Shown here piece by piece: positions 58,701-64,000 of a DNA stretch of 64,000 bases (the first letter of the stretch is position 1; the number at the start of each line of letters is the position of its first letter). The stretch is from Ceratorhiza oryzae-sativae (lineage: Eukaryota; Basidiomycota; Agaricomycetes; Cantharellales; Ceratobasidiaceae): assembly GCA_030998015.1 (NCBI GenBank), contig JARWMV010000242.1, positions 62,001 through 126,000 of the forward strand, given 5' to 3'. A program made the position numbers and the translations under genes. The notes beneath the pieces are model-generated. The model was not told where the DNA came from. It searched no databases and saw only the letters and a list, made by a program, of their open reading frames with translations.

Positions 58701-59206
58701 ACATGCAAGGGTTTTGTGATGCAGTGCTTCAGGCATATTGGCAAGTTGAACTTCATGTCTTTTCCATCCCAATCAATGTCAGGGTTATGGAATTTGAGCC
58801 ATGACATGCCCAGGACTAAATCATTTTTGCCAATGTTCACAACATAGGCACTGAGGATTTCTTGGTGCTCCTGAATGCACAACTCAAAGGTGCAATAGTG
58901 GGTCACAGACCCTGAATTGATCTCCCTTCCATCGATAACTTGTAGTTTTTTTGGCGTTTTTAGGGAGACAGTGGGGATATGATATTGTTTAACAAGGTCT
59001 TCATGGATAAATACTGATGTGGCCCCTGAATTAATCATGGCCCATCCATTGAATTTTTTCATGTTATATGCCAACTTGTGTTCAGGGGTTATGCGCAGAG
59101 GGAATGCGTGGAAGAAAAACTGTAATTGTGATTGGTTTCCTAACAACATACATTCCATTTCCATAATTTTATTTTCATTATGCACATTTTGTAATATAGC
59201 GCCCAA
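55787..59206 (-). pseudogene. Element C pol: protease, RT, RNase H, integrase, chromodomain with one stop
   Basis: One frame from 59206 to 55787 with a single TGA (57461-57463), where element A has CAA. Protease: AMINSGATSVFIH, with Asn in place of the catalytic Asp of D-S-G. RT: 27 codons present in element A (12585-12665) are missing between NVYPL and IQIREGDEW, which removes motif A and its Asp; the YMDD box is intact. RNase H: LETDTSGYATGTVLL. Integrase: TYDLITRLP, ISDCGPNFAS, and DGQSKWANQ, where Lys replaces the catalytic Glu (element A keeps QSERAN). Then GPF module (KRVGPFKVVAQHGTHAYKL) and chromodomain (EFKVEQIIKSRYNKRSN). It is open but catalytically dead at three sites. Confidence 0.9.
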
Positions 59207-59232
59207 GACCGCCCCCCTGGCATGGTTTGAGC

Positions 59233-60654
59233 TTATTCTTTTACCAACTCATCATCAGTTGTTTCTACATCCTCAACCACAGCCTCGTATCCTGACATCT
59301 TGGCCAAGGGGCATTTGGCAGCAATATGGCCCTGTCCTCCACAGTTATAGCAGGTATTTGTCCCTTTTCCTTTTCCTGCACTATCCAGATCCATTGCGTC
59401 TGGATCCTTTGCCTTGGGGGCTGCCAGTGGGTGATTATCCTTTTTTATGTCCTTGAAGGATTCTTGAAAGTTGGCATTGCTGCCATTGTAGCAGATGGTT
59501 GGAACCGTGAAACCCTTTGCGTTGGGTCCAATGGCCACAATCTGACCTTTTACAGCTTTCCCGTCCTTAATCTTGTATATCCGTTCCCCATTTTTGAATT
59601 TCTCCTTTTGGGGAGTGCTTTGGGGGTTATTTGTCAGCCTATTGGACAAGGCATTGCTGCTGGACTTGTTACCCCCATGAGACGTTTGTTTGCTACCGAA
59701 CAAGATGAGGTGGCGGTCAATTTCCAGGGCTTGCTGAGTGAGTTGGGCAAAGGTTTTGGTGCGAGGGTCATAATTTTGGGCCACCATGCTATCTGTTATG
59801 TCTGATGATAGACCATCATAGAACTGATCACACATGGCAGCATTGTTGTAGTTGAGGCCTGTGGAATATAGGTTGCATAGGGTGAGGTAATCCTGAACTG
59901 TCTTGGATTGTTTCAATTTCCGCCACTTGTCGCGGTTATTTTCAGTGCGGTTCAGGTCCCCATAACAGGTAGTAAATTCTTGCCAGAACAGGTTGGCATC
60001 GTGAAGCCAGGGAATCGCAGTTCCAGGATTTAAAATTTTGAATTCTTCATACAAGTTGACCCATTCAGCTGCTGACCCTTCAAGATAAGAGGTGATAAAG
60101 GTGACCACTTGATCAGCCAAGTGCCCACTCATGTTTGTATTAATGTATTGGGCACATGCAATTCTGAATGAGATGGCGTCTTCTTGTTTTGTGCCATCAA
60201 ACTTTTGAGGGGCAGCCATCTTAACCTTTGCAGTCAAGCCACCAGAGGGAGCAGATGCTGTTGGTTGTGGTTGGGCTGCACTGGAGGGAGCTAGTATTTG
60301 AGCAGCGCCTGAGCCTCCCATGGAAGTGTTGATTTGCGCTTCAATATGCGTGATAGTGGTCTGGAGAATGGCTAACATCCCCACTAGATTGTTGACATTG
60401 GTGGCTAATCCAGCCACATCTGCATCTATTTTTGTCTGATTGGTGGTAAGTTTGGCCTCAAGTGAGTCTGTGTAGGTTTTATTATTGTGTTCAATGTCTC
60501 CAATATCATTTTGGAGATTGTTGGTTCGTTCTTGTAATTCATCCATTGACTGGAGCATATAGATGACTTTTTCCCCATCAGACATATTTGCCCAAGCAGG
60601 GGCAGAGGGTTGTGACGCCATTTCAGAGAGGGTTTGATAAAATTCTAATGGCAA
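59233..60654 (-). CDS. Element C gag, 473 aa
   Basis: An intact frame. The N-terminal part is a predicted coiled coil (MLQSMDELQERTNNLQNDI and an Asn/Thr-rich helix), then a Pro/Ser linker, the capsid-type domain (KFDGTKQEDAISFRIAC, ANLFWQEFTTCYGDLNR, KLKQSKTVQDYLTL) and a nucleocapsid with one CX2CX4HX4C knuckle (CYNCGGQGHIAAKC) before the acidic C-terminus DELVKE. Pol begins 27 nt further on in a different frame, so pol is made by frameshifting, reinitiation or a fused product. Gag alone could in principle assemble particles that package related RNAs. Confidence 0.85.
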   Translation of the reverse strand: MPLEFYQTLSEMASQPSAPAWANMSDGEKVIYMLQSMDELQERTNNLQNDIGDIEHNNKTYTDSLEAKLTTNQTKIDADVAGLATNVNNLVGMLAILQTTITHIEAQINTSMGGSGAAQILAPSSAAQPQPTASAPSGGLTAKVKMAAPQKFDGTKQEDAISFRIACAQYINTNMSGHLADQVVTFITSYLEGSAAEWVNLYEEFKILNPGTAIPWLHDANLFWQEFTTCYGDLNRTENNRDKWRKLKQSKTVQDYLTLCNLYSTGLNYNNAAMCDQFYDGLSSDITDSMVAQNYDPRTKTFAQLTQQALEIDRHLILFGSKQTSHGGNKSSSNALSNRLTNNPQSTPQKEKFKNGERIYKIKDGKAVKGQIVAIGPNAKGFTVPTICYNGSNANFQESFKDIKKDNHPLAAPKAKDPDAMDLDSAGKGKGTNTCYNCGGQGHIAAKCPLAKMSGYEAVVEDVETTDDELVKE

Positions 60655-61890
60655 CAGAGACGATAAGGAAGTACAGGGAATTGGGAATTGTTTTGGTAAT
60701 ATAAGATTTCTGTTCCCTGCACAAGTCTGTAAATCTCAAAGTTTCTGATTCCTGTGAACCTCAACCAGGTATTGTCCAAGTCCCAACTTTTGGTGTCTTG
60801 GCAACAATATGGGCACTCCACCCTCTTTAGTTTAGTTTGGTCCTGAAGGAGTGCTTCCTTGGGGAGAATTGGTTTGGGCTGCTGGAAGGGGTGTTTCTTC
60901 CTGAATTGGCGAGCCCATGCCACTTAGAAAGGTGGGGTGAGGGAGGTCTGACAGCGTTGAGAAGACAGGGAAGGTGTACTTGTGGGGTTCAATTGTTTCT
61001 TGGACTATAGTTTCTAGTCTGAGATGGTCTTGGAGGAGGGATAGGTAGTCCTCCTGGTGTTCATGCAACTGCTTGGTTAAGTATGCGCAACAGGCCTTGG
61101 CTTCATGAAGTTTTTCACAGGTTTCTTTGTACTTATTCCAGTAATAACGGTACCTGTCTTGGAAATTTTCGATAGTGTTTAGCAGGTGACAAAGAAGCTG
61201 TTGGCCAAGGTTCTCCAGCTTATAGCTGGTTGCAGGGGATGGTGTAGTAGTAAAGGAATTTGTCCTTCTTAGGACAATAAGGGCAGCACACTGGGAAGGT
61301 GGCTCCGTTTGCCCAACAGCAGATTTTGCACTCAGGGGCACCTGGGTCAGTGACAAAGGCTTGTTGGGCGCGTCCGACCTTCTGGGGGCGGACTTTGATA
61401 ATTACTACTCAGTTGAAATCGATGTGCCCTGCTTCTTCAAGGATGCTTTCGACTGAGTTGAGGGTGAAGCAGTGGATCGACAGGTGTCCAAACCACCCAC
61501 ACAAACGACAGCGTTGGTCTTCTGTAAAAGGTTGTGCCACTTGAGGGCTGTGTGTTCTGTCAGAGACGTACTCAAGCAAGAGCAAGATAAAAGGAAAAAT
61601 AGACCCTTTCCCAAGTCTATTGGAATAGGAAGGTGACCTCCATTACTCAGCTACTTAAGGGCAATGAGTGACCCCACCTCTTGTTGATGAAAGAGATTAG
61701 AGAACCAAAGCTTGTTACGACATGTGAGGGACCTGGCTATGCAAGGTTTCACAGAGGCGCGTATAGGGCAACGATATCTTGTGGCTGTAGGTAGGTGGAG
61801 TAGGATTGGGGAAGGCAACGGGGAGTTATCTTGAGACAACGCCAATGGCGTTCCAGAAGTATCCCAGACAACACTGAGACTTACGATTGT
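60655..61890 (-). other. Element C leader with conserved pre-gag frames
   Basis: The 1.2-kb leader contains a CX2CX4HX4C frame (CRLCGWFGHLSIHC, about 61480-61525), a TGA, a second cysteine-rich stretch in the same frame (ECKICCWANG, CCPYC; about 61260-61340), and a coiled-coil frame (KLENLGQQLLCHLLNTIENF; 60832-61240). A small frame at 60645-60923 has another CPYC pair. Element A keeps the same features, including the TGA, so this is probably a real but spliced or recoded pre-gag unit. Confidence 0.5.
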
Positions 61891-61904
61891 CAAGAACTTG
61901 ACCT
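61890..61904 (-). promoter_or_regulatory. Self-priming PBS of element C
   Basis: Minus strand AGGTCAAGTTCTTGA, exactly complementary to TCAAGAACTTGACCT at 61974-61988 in the LTR; the TATA box is at 62014-62021. Confidence 0.65.
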
Positions 61905-61906
61905 GA

Positions 61907-62282
61907 TGTCAACGACGACAAGTCAGGCAACGAGGAAAAGAGTAAGAAAGGAAAAGAACTTGTATTTGATGAGAGGTCAAGTTCTTGAGGAGTCCTCTGC
62001 GAACTTGACCTGGTTTATATACACAGTACGAGCCACATCATAACAAACAAGTCTGTACAGTGAGTCACAACAGATAAGAGATAGAAGCAGTAGAAGCAAC
62101 TGCAGAACTGCAGAATTTCACATTGGAGTTGAAATACATCTTGGTTACCAGTCTGGAACATTCCATGAGTCACATGACACAGATATACCATAAAAGGCAA
62201 GTATGTTTTGAAGATGATCTCATAAAATGTAGTAAATTGAGAAAATATTATAGAGTGGATATATGCATGTCAGTTCATGACA
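61907..62282 (-). repeat. 5' LTR of element C
   Basis: 376 bp, TGTCAACG...TCATGACA on the plus strand. It keeps the single ATGCATGT that serves as empty-site evidence for the MITE in element A. Confidence 0.92.
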
Positions 62283-63000
62283 CCTGAACACCACTCTGAG
62301 GCAGCAGGACATCATGCTCCTTCAACAGAGTTCACTCCATAGTTCTCTGTCACAACTCTGTCAGTGTCCATCATCAGCAACATTTGCAACAAAGTCAACC
62401 CACTTGGTTGTCCTCCCAAAGCTGCCTCCATGTGTGAGCTGGTGTTGCCTATGCCTGCTCCATCACAGCCTTGACCTTGGGCATCACCCCATCTTGCCTA
62501 TTCAACAGTACTTCAATGACTCTCCAGTAGCAATTCCAAGCTTCACCAATAAGGTCTATGCACCTCAGGGCATATGCAGTGTTATGCCCCAACTCTCTAT
62601 ATGCCTTGACCTTAGGCCACAGCCAGTTCTTCATGAACTCTGTTGCCCCCCTAAGGTTCTCTTCCAACAGCTGCCTTCATTGGTTGACCTTCAGTAACCG
62701 CAACACTCCCTGGTCCAGCACAAAGCCATCAGCAGCCTCCACATCCACTTGGCTGTCACCATCTACATCCAGCAGGATGTCACTGAACATATCATTCATC
62801 ATATCACCTGAAGTGACCAGAGCTAGCATTATGCTTTGACAGAAAGTTGCACAGGTGAAAGGCTCATGCTCAAATGGGTTGGTGGAAGCTGTCAGAACCC
62901 TTGCAAGGAGCAGCAGCAACAATTGAAACAACAGGCAAAGCAGCATATTGAGCCTTCTTCAGATGTGTCAGTTGACTGCAATATTCAGAAAGAATTATGC
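62283..63000 (-). pseudogene. Decayed minus-strand reading frame, unknown family
   Basis: Frames at 62946-62677 (ASTNPFEHEPFTCATF, DVEAADGFVLDQGVLRLL) and 62667-62449 (MKNWLWPKVKAYRELGHN, IGEAWNCYWRVIEVLLNRQ) read as consecutive parts of one protein and continue toward 55335-55423 across element C. The helical, Trp-rich text looks like a real protein but no family is recognised. Several stops interrupt it. Confidence 0.45.
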
Positions 63001-63833
63001 ACAAGATTGGAGTTATGACAGAAGTGAAATTGCGTATTATATGCTGACATAACAACAGATGAAGAACAAGTGGAGGAGATGATTTGATGTGTGGTCAGGT
63101 GCAACTGACTCTACCTATATCCAAAGCCCTGATCTCTAACCCAATACTTGGATGCAGCATCAAGCTACAGCCTCCACCTTCAAGATGAAATGTCAACATG
63201 CAAATACAATTCCAGTGTGAACCCTGCATCCATCTTGACAGCTTCAATGCATGTTTTCACCATTTTCATGAAAACAGGACCTTGTGCACTGATGGAAATT
63301 ACATCTATTCAAAGCTGCATTGTGTCATTTATATGAACCCAAAACAATGGATCTGTAGCTCCAGCCAAAACAAGCCTAAGAATCTCCAAGCCTTGATGTG
63401 ATGCAGAGTTGGACCTGCAGGCACCAGAGAATACAACAGGTGCATGTATCATGAGCATAATGCCATCCCAATAAGAATCAAGCACACACTCCTGGTGGTA
63501 CAATTTGCAACAAAAAACGTGTGGATGGTTTTGAGCATTCTTATCCTAGCAGATGTTGAGTTAAACCCTGTAGTTGCATAGATTCAAAATTTTAAGCCAT
63601 GCATGACTCTCAAAGAGAGATTGTTGGAAATGCTGTACAACATACAATATCTAAATATACAGATATGGTAAAGATAGAACAACAAATTCTAGAAACTCCA
63701 ATAGGTGAAGACAGGGCTGAAAAGCCATATAGATTGGCAATGAGCACACATGTGCATATATGCTGGCCTTGCTGGTAGGTAAATATGAAGAGTGGGGGAA
63801 TGCTCTTGTACCAGCATTATCACAAAACAAAGG
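63001..63833. other. AT-rich spacer, nothing identified
   Basis: No frame above 67 codons and no repeat matching the rest of the window. Confidence 0.4.
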
Positions 63834-64000
63834 TGTTACAGGTCAGGGTACACTAGGATATCTAGAGCTTAAGAAAAAGTAGATATGTTAGTATACACTA
63901 ATCATACACAATACTTCTTAGACTAGATTAAGAAGGCTCAAAGTAGTTGCAATGTGATCAAGTAACACTCAAGGTAGTCTTAATCTTTCACAGTGTAAAC
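63834..64000 (-). mobile_element. LTR-B copy cut by the window end
   Basis: TGTTACAGGTCAGGGTACAC matches the right terminus of LTR-B (minus orientation, as at 14943). Only 167 bp are inside the window, so it may be a solo LTR or the edge of a further element. Confidence 0.85.

Larger units (their letters stand above)
55424..62282 (-). mobile_element. Ty3/gypsy element C, 6.86 kb, full length but inactive
   Basis: LTRs 55424-55799 and 61907-62282 (376 bp each), TSD CCTGA (55419-55423 and 62283-62287). Same family as element A. Structure on the minus strand: 5' LTR, self-complementary PBS, leader ORFs, gag, pol, PPT, 3' LTR. Gag is open and pol has one stop, so it is the best-kept copy, but RT has an 81-nt in-frame deletion and the integrase Glu is replaced. 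Confidence 0.93.

Overview
The window looks like a filamentous basidiomycete genome, probably an Agaricomycete and plausibly Rhizoctonia-like. The grounds are short GT-AG introns (about 43-65 nt), multi-exon host genes and dense Ty3/gypsy chromodomain retrotransposons. The species is inferred from style, not proved. There are no bacterial operons, CRISPR arrays or rRNA genes.

Layout. 1-2569 holds two spliced hypothetical genes. 2570-7769 has no confident gene. 7770-8441 is a Ty1/copia remnant. 8651-18540 is one long foldback (724-bp arms) whose right arm was split by an 8.4-kb gypsy element (A, minus strand, TSD CCTGG). Element A itself received a solo LTR of another family (LTR-B, TSD GGGTT) and a hAT-like MITE (TSD ATGCATGT). 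18544-19847 is another LTR-B copy. 20189-21634 is a second foldback with two 695-bp arms and a TA duplication. 23426-35042 is a CpG-rich host island with four paralogous genes (two on each strand) encoding alpha-helical, pore-forming-toxin-like proteins; one carries a C-terminal jacalin-like lectin domain. 35817-50221 is a 14.4-kb LTR-B element (B) with an extra 5' ORF, a collagen-like segment in gag, a decayed pol, and an accessory cassette after the chromodomain that includes two intact spliced genes. 50222-55334 is the 3' part of another gypsy element (D), hit by a solo LTR of its own family. 55424-62282 is a nearly full-length element (C, minus strand, TSD CCTGA) of the same family as A. 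The rest is a decayed reading frame and the start of a fifth LTR-B copy cut by the window end.

How it fits together. None of the retrotransposons looks autonomous: A has YMDN, D has YLDH, C has lost RT motif A and the integrase Glu, and B has frameshifts. A and C carry a 15-nt complementarity between the predicted RNA 5' end and the PBS region, the arrangement used by Tf1/sushi self-primed elements. B instead has a TGG-type PBS. LTR-B copies differ greatly in CpG decay, and the two LTRs of B decay unequally and lack matching flanks, so B is probably a recombinant. The most interesting host content is the toxin-like gene family, which keeps exon lengths (64, 13 and 158 nt) and a 13-nt microexon across strongly diverged copies.
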